Assembly: GCA_002480565.1 (NCBI GenBank)
Contig: DLCK01000026.1
Span: 92,717 to 156,716 of the forward strand
Direction: 5' to 3'
Source of the DNA: Phycisphaerales bacterium UBA7800
GTDB taxonomy: Bacteria > Planctomycetota > Phycisphaerae > Phycisphaerales > Phycisphaeraceae
Length of the DNA stretch: 64,000 nt
The translations under genes were made by a program, and so were the position numbers. The notes under the pieces were generated by a model that was given only the letters and a program-made list of their open reading frames with translations, was not told where the DNA came from and searched no databases. Positions 48,579 to 56,705 of this stretch are shown piece by piece; within the stretch, counting starts at the first letter, position 1; the number at the start of each line of letters is the position of its first letter.

Positions 48579-49478
48579 ATGACCCAAACACCAAATATTT
48601 TCGTCCTTCCTGATGATGCCGACGCTGTGCGATTGGATCGTTTTGTAGCCGACCGCCTTGGCCAATCACGGGCTCAAGTCCGTAAGCTTCTGGATGCAGG
48701 CGCAGTGCTGCTCAACAGCCAATCCATCGACAAACCCGGCACTTTGCTCCAAAGCGGGGACGTGATCCAAATTGATCCCCAAATCCTTGAGCAATCCCAA
48801 TCCATCGCCCCCAATCCTGATTTGCATATCCCAGTTCTGTTTGAAAATGCCAACCTGCTTATCGTCAACAAACCCGCAGGCATCGGCGTGCATCCGCTCA
48901 ACCCCCAGCAGACCGACACCGTCCTTAACGGCTTGATCACACAGTACCCGCAAATCCAGGATGTCGGTGAAGGCGCACTGCGAAGTGGCGTGATCCATCG
49001 CCTTGATGTCACCACCACCGGCACGCTCATGATCGCGCTCACCAAGCAGGGATACAACATCGGTCGCCGTGCCATTACCTCCAAGCAATACACCCTCAAG
49101 CGATACCGTGCCATCATCCATGGCAAGCCCAAACGTGATACCCAAACCCTCCACCGAAACCTGATCATTGCTCAGCATCAACCAGCTAAAGTCCGCGTGA
49201 TTGCAGACCCCACGACACAATCGCGTAGTTGCTCGATGAGCTATGCAGTGATCCGCTCGGTGAAAAATATGTCAGACATCAGCGTCGATTTACAGTCAGG
49301 CTTCCTGCATCAAATCCGAGTCATGATGGCAGACCTGGGACACCCCATCGTCGGTGATACGCTCTATGGCTCGACGCGCGATGACTGCCGTGTCATGCTC
49401 CATGCACAGCGAATCAAGTTTGATGACATTGACGTCATCGCCCCCATTCCCGATGAGATGAAAAATGCCCTTGATTGA
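48579..49478 (+). CDS. RluA-family pseudouridine synthase
   Basis: A protein of 299 residues. An S4 RNA-binding domain occupies about residues 17-65 (RLDRFVADRLGQSRAQVRKLL). The catalytic domain has the RluA signature HRLDVTTTGTL with nucleophile D143, plus LLIVNKPAG and HQIRVMMADLGHPIVGDTLYG. It isomerises uridine in rRNA or tRNA; family layout is closest to RluD/RluC, but the target cannot be assigned. The next gene overlaps its end by 14 nt. Confidence 0.93.
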   Translation: MTQTPNIFVLPDDADAVRLDRFVADRLGQSRAQVRKLLDAGAVLLNSQSIDKPGTLLQSGDVIQIDPQILEQSQSIAPNPDLHIPVLFENANLLIVNKPAGIGVHPLNPQQTDTVLNGLITQYPQIQDVGEGALRSGVIHRLDVTTTGTLMIALTKQGYNIGRRAITSKQYTLKRYRAIIHGKPKRDTQTLHRNLIIAQHQPAKVRVIADPTTQSRSCSMSYAVIRSVKNMSDISVDLQSGFLHQIRVMMADLGHPIVGDTLYGSTRDDCRVMLHAQRIKFDDIDVIAPIPDEMKNALD

Positions 49479-50262
49479 ACTCGAACATCTCGATGATCCC
49501 CGCCTTGAGCGATATCACAATCTGCCATCTCAAAAGATGGATCGTGATCCGCTGAATATGATCGTCGAAGGTAAGTTCAATGTCCTGCGGCTATTTGATA
49601 CCCAGTGGCCTATCGAGTCCGTCGTCGTGGAACGCAAACACCAACACCTTGTTCCCAGGCAGATCATCGAGACCACAGATGTCCTGAGTTTACCCACACC
49701 ATTGATCTCGCAGACGATTGGCTACGCGTTTCACGGCGGGTTGATCGCATGCACGCCAAAGCCTGCCAACGCAGATTTGGATGCACTGATTAAACGCGAT
49801 GGGGATCAGACGACACTTGTTCTATGCCCCAATGTCAGCAACACGGAAAACATGGGTTCACTCATTCGCATTGCCGCAGGTTTTGGTGTCACTGCATTGG
49901 TATCCGGTGAACAGGCCTGCGATCCCTTTAGCCGGCGAAGTGTCCGGGTATCAATGGGGACGGTTTTTACACTGCCTATCGTGCGTTGTGATGATATGGC
50001 AACGCTGATGCAGCAACTCACCAGGCAATACCAGATACAACATGTCGCTGCCGTACTCAGTGACAAAGCAGTGCAACTAAACCAAATCAAACGCAGCGGC
50101 CCGACAAGTCTGATCCTCGGCAGTGAAGCTCATGGTATAGACGAACACTGGCTCAAACACGCCCAAGAGCACACCATCATCCCCATGTCCCTGGGCACCG
50201 ATTCACTGAATGTCGCCACCGCCGGCGCCGTGTGTCTATACCATCTCACGCAGTTGTGTTGA
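49465..50262 (+). CDS. SpoU/TrmH-family RNA 2'-O-methyltransferase
   Basis: A protein of 265 residues. All three SPOUT motifs are present: NVSNTENMGSLIRIAAGFG (motif 1), LILGSEAHGI (motif 2) and IPMSLGTDSLNVATAGAV (motif 3), forming the knotted SAM site. The N-terminal 90 residues resemble the L30-like substrate-binding domain. It overlaps the pseudouridine synthase gene by 14 nt, so the two RNA modification enzymes are co-expressed. Confidence 0.93.
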   Translation: MPLIELEHLDDPRLERYHNLPSQKMDRDPLNMIVEGKFNVLRLFDTQWPIESVVVERKHQHLVPRQIIETTDVLSLPTPLISQTIGYAFHGGLIACTPKPANADLDALIKRDGDQTTLVLCPNVSNTENMGSLIRIAAGFGVTALVSGEQACDPFSRRSVRVSMGTVFTLPIVRCDDMATLMQQLTRQYQIQHVAAVLSDKAVQLNQIKRSGPTSLILGSEAHGIDEHWLKHAQEHTIIPMSLGTDSLNVATAGAVCLYHLTQLC

Positions 50263-50316
50263 TACCATCCGCTTGCGGTTTAGCATTGCTTGTTTTGCAC
50301 TTGCTATCATATCCTC

Positions 50317-51054
50317 ATGAGTAAAACCTCCGACACCATCATCGCTGCTGCAAAGACCCTTCGTGATGCAGTTAATGCCATGTCCTTCAGCGATCCCACG
50401 GCCTATGTTTACAATCCGTTGGACTATGCATGGTCTGCGCACGAACGATATTTAAAACTCTATGCGACTGGCAAAAAGCGCGTGCTGATGCTCGGCATGA
50501 ATCCGGGGCCGTTTGGTATGGCGCAGACAGGTGTCCCGTTTGGCGAGATCAATGCGGTCACCGATTTTTTGAATATCAATGCGAAAAACGCGACCATTGG
50601 TAAACCACCTGTCGAACATCCCAAGCGCATTGTCGAAGGTTTTGCCTGCGAAAAAAGCGAAGTCAGTGGCCGTCGACTTTGGGGATTATTTGCTGAGCAA
50701 TACCAAAGCCCCAAGGCCTTTTTCAAAGAGCATTTTATTACCAACTACTGCCCGTTGGTCTTCATGGAAGCAAGTTCACGCAACCGCACGCCGGACAAAT
50801 TACCTGTTACTGAAGCATCGCCATTGTTTGAAGTCTGCGATGCATTTCTTCGGACACTTGTTGAACAACTCAAACCCAAATATGTCATCGGTGTCGGAGC
50901 CTTTGCTGAAAAACGTGCGATGCAAACCCTGGCTGACTACTCCGACATTACGTTTGGTCGGATACTGCATCCATCACCAGCCAGCCCGCTGGCCAACAAG
51001 GATTGGCCCGGCACTGCAACACGGCAGCTTCAGGAACTGGGCATCTGGGAATGA
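50317..51054 (+). CDS. SMUG1-type uracil-DNA glycosylase
   Basis: A protein of 245 residues. The catalytic segment GMNPGPFGMAQTGVPFGEI (from residue 60) and the intercalating/hydrolytic loop HPSPASPLANKDWPG (from about 218) match vertebrate SMUG1 closely. It removes uracil and oxidised pyrimidines from DNA. SMUG1 is uncommon in bacteria but has been noted in planctomycetes and Geobacter. The ATG at 50,317 is used because similarity starts just after it; no clear Shine-Dalgarno is visible. Converges with the sigma-54 activator gene with only 2 nt between them. Confidence 0.9.
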   Translation: MSKTSDTIIAAAKTLRDAVNAMSFSDPTAYVYNPLDYAWSAHERYLKLYATGKKRVLMLGMNPGPFGMAQTGVPFGEINAVTDFLNINAKNATIGKPPVEHPKRIVEGFACEKSEVSGRRLWGLFAEQYQSPKAFFKEHFITNYCPLVFMEASSRNRTPDKLPVTEASPLFEVCDAFLRTLVEQLKPKYVIGVGAFAEKRAMQTLADYSDITFGRILHPSPASPLANKDWPGTATRQLQELGIWE

Positions 51055-51056
51055 TT

Positions 51057-52580
51057 TCAAGTCGATTCAATCGCATCGACTCGCTTCTTGACCGTGCGTC
51101 GATCCAATCCCAATTGGATTGCTGCTGCTTCATAGCTTCCGACTTTCGCGTAGACCAATTTACAGTATTGGTTGAGCAGCGCGTCAGCAGAAAGCTTGCC
51201 ATTACACGTTGCATCTTTCAAAGCTTGCATTGGCTCAATTGTGTTTTGCCAGACAAACGGTTGATAGGTCCCACGAATGAGGATGTTGCTGACACACTGC
51301 TGCAATTCTCGGATATTACCCGGCCAAGGATAGTCTGTGCCAACCTGTTCGTTAATCTGCTCAATGACCTTCGGCGTTAGAGTTTCACTGTCTGCTGCAA
51401 CTAGTCGCTTAAGAATGAATCCGACCAGTCGCGTGAGGTCCTGGGGATCGTCAGCTAACTGCTCAGCAAGAGATGGCGTGGTGATGATGTCCGAACAAAG
51501 ACGGTAATACAAATCCTCACGAAAGGTTTTATCCTGCATTTCACGGGCTAAATCGCGGTTGGTGGCTGCAATAATCTTGCCAGCGAACTCTCTGTTTTTA
51601 CTTTCTCCTAACCGTTGAAACGTACGAGTCTGAAGCACGCGCAGGAGTTTGACTTGAATGGTTTGATCCAGTTCACCGATCTCATCGAGAAAAACTGCGC
51701 CCAATGGCGGGCAAACTTCCAGCCAACCTTTACGGTCGGATGTGGCGCCGGTGAATGTGCCACGCTTGTGTCCAAAGAGTTCGGACTCAATGAGGGTTGG
51801 TGATAAAGCAGAGAGATTCAGCGGAAAAAATGAATCCGTGTGATGTTCAGCAAACTGCATGGATTTAGGATCAAACGGGATGTAACGTGACTGCCCAATC
51901 GCGCGGGCGACAAGTTCTTTACCTGTTCCTGATGGGCCTGTGATGAGAGTGGTGAAGTCTGCCATCCGTGTGTAAAGGCTGCGGACATAGCGTCGTTCAT
52001 CATGTGTAAATAGAGACTGCCAGACAGACTGTCTAAGTTGTGACATAGGTTGGGATCGGCCGACCATGCAGGTGTATATATTCTCAAACGCGCGTCGGAT
52101 CTGAAAGAACACCGCAAACACATGTGCAGGTTGATGACCTGAGGGCATGGTGATATCAGGCAGTTGTAAATACGCAGCAAACTGAGATTCAAATCGTTGA
52201 TAGATCACGCGCATCTGCCTGCTGTCGGATAAGACATTGGGGTTAGCAAGCATCTGCTCCAGTGACTCACGGGTATTCTCATACAGCAGATAGAAAACCA
52301 TGTCCTCATACAGATTCAATTCCGTCTCGTCAGGCAATTTATTCTTCGCCATTGCATCTCGTGCAGCAGTAACCAACGACTTGGTGATGTCATAAATCGC
52401 ATTGATGTTATGCAGATCAATCGCATCAAGGTTCAATGACCACGTGGCATGGTCACCCCTAAAACGCTTACCAAGTAACTGACGTTCATAACCGATTCTC
52501 GCGGCATCAAACGGGTTGGCATAGGTGAGTTGCGAAATGATCCGGACTTTTTTGAGTTGGCTGGCTGAGAAAATTGGCAT
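51057..52580 (-). CDS. Sigma-54-dependent activator without receiver domain (controls VIT/VWA locus)
   Basis: A protein of 507 residues. The N-terminal 200 residues match no receiver, GAF or PAS domain that I recognise and may be a new sensor. The AAA+ core has Walker A GPSGTGKE (215-222), the sigma-54 contact loop as GTFTGA (274-279; the usual sequence is GAFTGA) and Walker B GAVFLDE (294-300). A Fis-type HTH ends the protein (YEAAAIQLGLDRRTVKKRV). It is divergent from the VIT/VWA gene, which has a sigma-54 promoter. One of two TTTGTACAC repeats lies 7 nt before its own start, suggesting autorepression and activation of the neighbour. Confidence 0.93.
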   Translation of the reverse strand: MPIFSASQLKKVRIISQLTYANPFDAARIGYERQLLGKRFRGDHATWSLNLDAIDLHNINAIYDITKSLVTAARDAMAKNKLPDETELNLYEDMVFYLLYENTRESLEQMLANPNVLSDSRQMRVIYQRFESQFAAYLQLPDITMPSGHQPAHVFAVFFQIRRAFENIYTCMVGRSQPMSQLRQSVWQSLFTHDERRYVRSLYTRMADFTTLITGPSGTGKELVARAIGQSRYIPFDPKSMQFAEHHTDSFFPLNLSALSPTLIESELFGHKRGTFTGATSDRKGWLEVCPPLGAVFLDEIGELDQTIQVKLLRVLQTRTFQRLGESKNREFAGKIIAATNRDLAREMQDKTFREDLYYRLCSDIITTPSLAEQLADDPQDLTRLVGFILKRLVAADSETLTPKVIEQINEQVGTDYPWPGNIRELQQCVSNILIRGTYQPFVWQNTIEPMQALKDATCNGKLSADALLNQYCKLVYAKVGSYEAAAIQLGLDRRTVKKRVDAIEST

Positions 52581-52586
52581 GCATTA

Positions 52587-52617
52587 TTTGTACACCAAAA
52601 GTCATTTTTTGTACACA
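52587..52617. promoter_or_regulatory. Paired TTTGTACAC operators (candidate activator binding sites)
   Basis: TTTGTACACC (52587-52596) and TTTGTACACA (52608-52617) are spaced exactly 21 bp, two helical turns. They lie about 85-115 bp upstream of the sigma-54 promoter, a typical enhancer position, and next to the activator start. Confidence 0.65.
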
Positions 52618-52701
52618 CTGAATTTGTTTCAAGCCTACTGAAAATTGGTCTTGAAAATTCAATTTATTGCAAAACAACAACTTACATCTTTATGCGTTTT
52701 C

Positions 52702-52717
52702 TGGCACGGGGTTTGTT
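52702..52717 (+). promoter_or_regulatory. Sigma-54 (-24/-12) promoter of the VIT/VWA operon
   Basis: TGGCACG-N4-TTGTT with GG and GT 12 nt apart, close to the consensus TGGCACG-N4-TTGCW. A transcript would start near 52,728, leaving a leader of about 36 nt with an AGGAG site before the ATG at 52,764. Confidence 0.8.
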
Positions 52718-52763
52718 TTATGTTTCCTGTAACCCAATCCTTCCCGCTTACAGGAGCCTTGAA

Positions 52764-54950
52764 ATGGAGCGTCGCAATTCAACCCCAATCACCAAGACGT
52801 ATAGCCCGACTGCAAAGCAGCACGCTTTGATGATCGTGGCAAGCCTCACCATTCTCATTACCCCAATCCTTACTCAGTCAACCCATGCAGCCGGACTGCT
52901 CATCGCTGACGGGGGAATGGGGGGGATCCTTGAAATTCAGGAACAGACTGTCAACGTCACCATCAACAACGGCATAGCAGTTACTGAAGTCGAGCAAATT
53001 TTCCTTAACACCGAAAGTCGCCAGGTCGAAGCACTGTATACCTTCCCCGTCCCCAAAGGTGCCAGCGTCTCAAACTTCAGTATGTGGATCAATGGTAAGG
53101 AAATGATCGGTGAAGTCGTCGAAAAGAAACGTGCTCGTGAAATCTATAACAGTTATAAAGCCGTCCGCCGTGACCCAGGATTGCTTGAACAAGTTGACTA
53201 CAAAACATTCGAGATGCGTATCTTCCCCATTGGTGCAAAAGCACAACAACGTGTCAAAGTAACATACTATCAAGAACTGGATTTCGACCACGATCAAGCT
53301 AGCTATGTTTATCCCTTGGCAACTGTCACTAGAGAAAATATTAATCAAAACACCACCGGCAAACTGGCGATGACGCTGCGAGTTCTCAGTGAAGTGCCAC
53401 TCGTGGATATGCAATCGCCATCTCATCAAGATGGATTTGTGATCGCCAAGCACTCGGCCAACTTCTATGAAGCAAGCTACGAAACAGACGGCGGCAGCAT
53501 CGCAAGAGACTTCGTTCTTAACTTTGATATGGCTCGACCACGTACCGGTATCGACATCATCACATCCAAACCTGATGGTGAAGATGGTTACTTCATGCTT
53601 ACCGTGACAGCAGGCAAAGAACTTGCCCAGCTTGATCAACCCATGGACTACATCTTCGTGCTTGATGTGTCCGGCTCGATGCGGAACAGTTCCAAACTCA
53701 TCATGAGCAAGAATGCGATTTATGCCTTTGTTAAAGAGCTTTCCAACAAAGATCGCTTTGAAATCATCACGTTTAATGTTCAGCCTGAGCAGCTTTTTAA
53801 AACTATGCAAACCGCAGATCAAACCAACCTTGCTCAAGCCAGAAACTTTCTTGACCAACAGTCAGCACGCGGCGGCACCAGTCTTGTCCCGGCATTACAG
53901 GCCGCATACAGCTATGCCAATCCTGACCGTCAACTCAATGTCGTAATTCTCTCTGACGGCATGACCGAGCAGGGGCAGAGAGAAACCCTGATGCAGCTAA
54001 TCAACCAACGCCCGGAGAACGCACGTATCTTTACCATCGGCGTGGGTAATGAAGTCAATCGCCCGCTACTGTCACAACTGGCCAATCAGACCAACGGATT
54101 GGCAGCATTTATTTCACAGGAAGATAACTTTGAACGTCAAGCGCAAGCCTTCCGTCGTAAACTCATCCGGCCTGTTGCAACGAATTTGAATCTGAAGTTT
54201 GATGGCGTAGAAGTCTACGATGTCGAACCTGCCAGACTTCCTGCACTTTACTACGGGGCGCCACTACGCGTATATGGTCGTTATCGCAACACCACCGAAC
54301 AAAGCACCGTGAATATCAAAGCAGAAGTCGCAGGCAAAGCATTAAACCAGAAAGCCCCTATCACGCTACCTAAAACAGATGGCGGAAATCCACAGATCGA
54401 ACGTATGTGGGCATGGCATCGAATCAACTCTCTACTTAATGATAATACCCAAGCCAATAATATCCCACAGGTCATCGGACTTGGTGAAGCCTATTCAATC
54501 GTCACTGAGTACACCAGTTTCCTGGTTTTAGAAAACGATTCAGAATACAAACGTTGGAAGATTGATCGTCGCAATGCGCTGCGTATCAAACGTGACAGGG
54601 CTGCAAGAAATGTCGTGAATCAACGTCTAAATCAACTCCGGGAACAAGCCATGCAGCAGTTTACGATGGTTGATACATCTGTCAGCAACAACACAAATAA
54701 CAGTATCTCACCGAACACAACCACAAACATTGCACCAATGCGAAATATCCCAGCAGCGAAGCCAGTACCAACTCAACCCCAGGTCTCCAAACCTCGACCT
54801 GCACCCCAGCCTAGACAAAATCGTGGATTTGACATTGATTTTCCATCATTCGGTGGGGGCGGCGGGGCAATTGACCCGATTTCAGCAGGTCTGATCGCCA
54901 GCCTCGGGGGCTTGGCAATGATGCGTCGCAAACGCCGTCGAAGTGCATGA
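52764..54950 (+). CDS. VIT/VWA surface protein with GlyGly-CTERM-like tail
   Basis: A protein of 728 residues; AGGAG 8 nt upstream fixes the ATG. The N-terminal signal sequence (about 18-43) is followed by a VIT domain (about 50-180). A VWA domain starts near 294 with the MIDAS motif DVSGS (D301, S303, S305), the Thr loop in ARGGTSL and the Asp in LSDGMTEQG. A Gln/Asn/Pro-rich linker leads to the tail: GGGGG (697-701), a hydrophobic helix (about 704-720) and an Arg cluster (721-726). This tail is the pattern cleaved by rhombosortases. It is probably anchored or exported to the surface for adhesion or matrix binding. First gene of a sigma-54-controlled unit. Confidence 0.88.
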   Translation: MERRNSTPITKTYSPTAKQHALMIVASLTILITPILTQSTHAAGLLIADGGMGGILEIQEQTVNVTINNGIAVTEVEQIFLNTESRQVEALYTFPVPKGASVSNFSMWINGKEMIGEVVEKKRAREIYNSYKAVRRDPGLLEQVDYKTFEMRIFPIGAKAQQRVKVTYYQELDFDHDQASYVYPLATVTRENINQNTTGKLAMTLRVLSEVPLVDMQSPSHQDGFVIAKHSANFYEASYETDGGSIARDFVLNFDMARPRTGIDIITSKPDGEDGYFMLTVTAGKELAQLDQPMDYIFVLDVSGSMRNSSKLIMSKNAIYAFVKELSNKDRFEIITFNVQPEQLFKTMQTADQTNLAQARNFLDQQSARGGTSLVPALQAAYSYANPDRQLNVVILSDGMTEQGQRETLMQLINQRPENARIFTIGVGNEVNRPLLSQLANQTNGLAAFISQEDNFERQAQAFRRKLIRPVATNLNLKFDGVEVYDVEPARLPALYYGAPLRVYGRYRNTTEQSTVNIKAEVAGKALNQKAPITLPKTDGGNPQIERMWAWHRINSLLNDNTQANNIPQVIGLGEAYSIVTEYTSFLVLENDSEYKRWKIDRRNALRIKRDRAARNVVNQRLNQLREQAMQQFTMVDTSVSNNTNNSISPNTTTNIAPMRNIPAAKPVPTQPQVSKPRPAPQPRQNRGFDIDFPSFGGGGGAIDPISAGLIASLGGLAMMRRKRRRSA

Positions 54951-54990
54951 ATAATCCGTACGTATTCTCAATACTAAAAAGGATATTCAA

Positions 54991-55590
54991 ATGAATACCA
55001 ATATTAAAGATCTCAATCAATCTGTTTTATATAGACTTTACATAGGTTGCATGATGGCATCAATCACTATATTGATACTCGGCTGTGAGCCTAAGCCAGA
55101 ACAAATCAACAGCAAAGTATCAAACAATCAACAAAGAGTTGGCATTTATGATTCACGGAGTATTGCCATCGCCTATGTCAATTCACCGACATATATTCAA
55201 CAAGTACAACCGGTCATGGATCGTAAACATGAAGCTTATACAAAAGCACTCAAAGACGGCGACACACAAACCGCCAACAAAATAAAAGCATGGGGACAAG
55301 CTCAGCAGACGCAATTGCATTTACAGGCGTTTAGTACTCAGCCAGTTGATGAAATACTAAAGCAAATTGCAGATCGCCTGCCAATGATCAAACAGCAGGC
55401 AGGTGTCAGTCGACTGGTCAGTAAATGGGACCAGGAAGCTATGGCTGCGATTAAAGGTTCTGAGCAAATTGACATCACCATGAACCTGATTGATACCTTG
55501 CAACCCACAGCAATGCAGCGTCAAGCAGCCATTGATATCCAACAGCATCATCCCATCACATTGTCGCAGGCAAAACAAATCAATGACTGA
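54991..55590 (+). CDS. Putative lipoprotein in the VIT/VWA locus
   Basis: A protein of 199 residues. A signal sequence (about 15-32) ends in the lipobox LILGC (Cys32). The rest is mostly helical and Gln-rich (VGIYDSRSIAIAYVNSPTY, ADRLPMIKQQAGVSRLV) with no recognised family; the beginning of the mature domain recalls periplasmic OmpH/Skp-like proteins only loosely. It lies 40 nt after the VIT/VWA gene with an AAGGAT ribosome-binding site, so it is probably co-transcribed and part of the same surface system. Confidence 0.72.
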   Translation: MNTNIKDLNQSVLYRLYIGCMMASITILILGCEPKPEQINSKVSNNQQRVGIYDSRSIAIAYVNSPTYIQQVQPVMDRKHEAYTKALKDGDTQTANKIKAWGQAQQTQLHLQAFSTQPVDEILKQIADRLPMIKQQAGVSRLVSKWDQEAMAAIKGSEQIDITMNLIDTLQPTAMQRQAAIDIQQHHPITLSQAKQIND

Positions 55591-55985
55591 TGTCAGACAA
55601 ACTTATTTCAAGCACCTGCATCGGCCTTCCCCATAGACATGACTTGATCGGTCTTGAGCGCAGTTAAAACCAACTGGAATCGTCAAGTCATATGGCGGTA
55701 GGAGATGGATGAGCCTTTCCGGGCAGCCGTCCAGTTATGGGGCCAGGTAGTGGTTGCACCCTTGGGGGAACCCATATGAGCGTTTCGAGGGACTTGCCGG
55801 GGGATTCCGGGTTGCCGGGGTTTCCATGAATTTCGGGACCGGGGCCGGCAGGGGAAGGTCGATGTTAGAAGGTGCTTGAATAACAAAACGTCACCCGGGG
55901 ACAGGATTGCATCGCGTGAATGCAGCCTGTCCCCAAATTTTTTACAACAACTATCCTGTAAATCGAACCTGCTGGCAATACATCA
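55591..55985. other. Gap with a GC-rich insertion-like segment before the rhombosortase gene
   Basis: A segment at about 55,690-55,860 is much more GC-rich than its surroundings, contains G-runs and has no supported ORF. It is followed by a strong hairpin at 55,893-55,944. The segment looks foreign and may have separated the rhombosortase from the operon. Confidence 0.5.
55893..55944. repeat. GGGGACAGG hairpin upstream of the rhombosortase gene
   Basis: GGGGACAGG and CCTGTCCCC arms with inner TTGCAT/ATGCAG pairing are followed by AAATTTTTT, giving a terminator-like shape on the plus strand. Similar GGGGACAGG arms flank REP-type repeats and IS200-like elements in other bacteria. Confidence 0.65.
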
Positions 55986-56624
55986 ATGAGTCGAAATATG
56001 AAACCGATATATAAACAATTCATCGCAATATTAATACTTATGCTTCCTGCTTTGATAATCCCCATGATCCCGGGCATGTCCGAACTTTTACAGTATGATC
56101 GTTTAGCAATAGCAGATGGCGAAGTGTGGCGATTAATGACACAACATTGGTGTCATTGGTCAATGGATCATCTGTTCTTTGATCTGTTCGCATTTTTAAT
56201 ATTGGGGTTATGGGCAATGCAATACAGTGTCAGAGATTTAATCGTCAACATATTCATATCATCTCTGTTAATATCCGCTGGTATGTTGCTCTGGCAAAAC
56301 GATCAGCAACACATCCGCGGACTCTCGGGTATTGACTGTGCTCTGTTTGCGATGGTCTTGTTTTATGTCTTCAAACAAGCCTGGCTGGACGACGAATATT
56401 TTTGGATGACCGTATCAACGTTGAGCATGAGTGCATTTATTGGAAAAACGATATATGAACTAACTATCGGTCAAACTCTTTTCATGGACGGGCAGGCAGC
56501 TGGCGTAACCCCTTTACCGCTGTGTCATTTGATTGGCTTTTGTTGTGGCTTGGTGATACCGTTGTTTAAATACAGCTATAAACCAAAAGGCATACTGATC
56601 AAGTCAATTCATACCATTGCGTAA
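55986..56624 (+). CDS. rrtA: Rhombosortase (rhomboid-family processing protease)
   Basis: A protein of 212 residues with about six membrane helices, shorter than ordinary rhomboids. Family signatures: YDRLAIADGEVWRLMTQHW near the N-terminus, HLFFDLFAF in helix 2, the catalytic serine S114 in RGLSGIDCALF and the catalytic histidine H181 in LPLCHLIGF. Rhombosortases cleave C-terminal GlyGly-CTERM signals of exported proteins. The VIT/VWA protein two genes upstream carries such a tail, so it is the likely substrate. A 395-nt gap with a hairpin suggests a separate promoter. Confidence 0.85.
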   Translation: MSRNMKPIYKQFIAILILMLPALIIPMIPGMSELLQYDRLAIADGEVWRLMTQHWCHWSMDHLFFDLFAFLILGLWAMQYSVRDLIVNIFISSLLISAGMLLWQNDQQHIRGLSGIDCALFAMVLFYVFKQAWLDDEYFWMTVSTLSMSAFIGKTIYELTIGQTLFMDGQAAGVTPLPLCHLIGFCCGLVIPLFKYSYKPKGILIKSIHTIA

Positions 56625-56652
56625 ATACTAAAATTATAGGTTAATATAAAAA

Positions 56653-56676
56653 CACACGTCCAATATTGAACGTGTG
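56653..56676 (-). terminator. Intrinsic terminator of the aldo/keto reductase gene
   Basis: A CACACGT/ACGTGTG stem followed by five T residues on the minus strand. It also lies just after the rhombosortase stop codon. Confidence 0.75.
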
Positions 56677-56705
56677 CATATTTGAATTAGTATTTTAATT
56701 GCTGT

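Noticed and set aside
55683..55886. 67-residue minus-strand ORF in the GC-rich segment
   Set aside because: Low-complexity Arg/Pro/Ser translation with no start signal; GC-rich DNA opens frames by chance.
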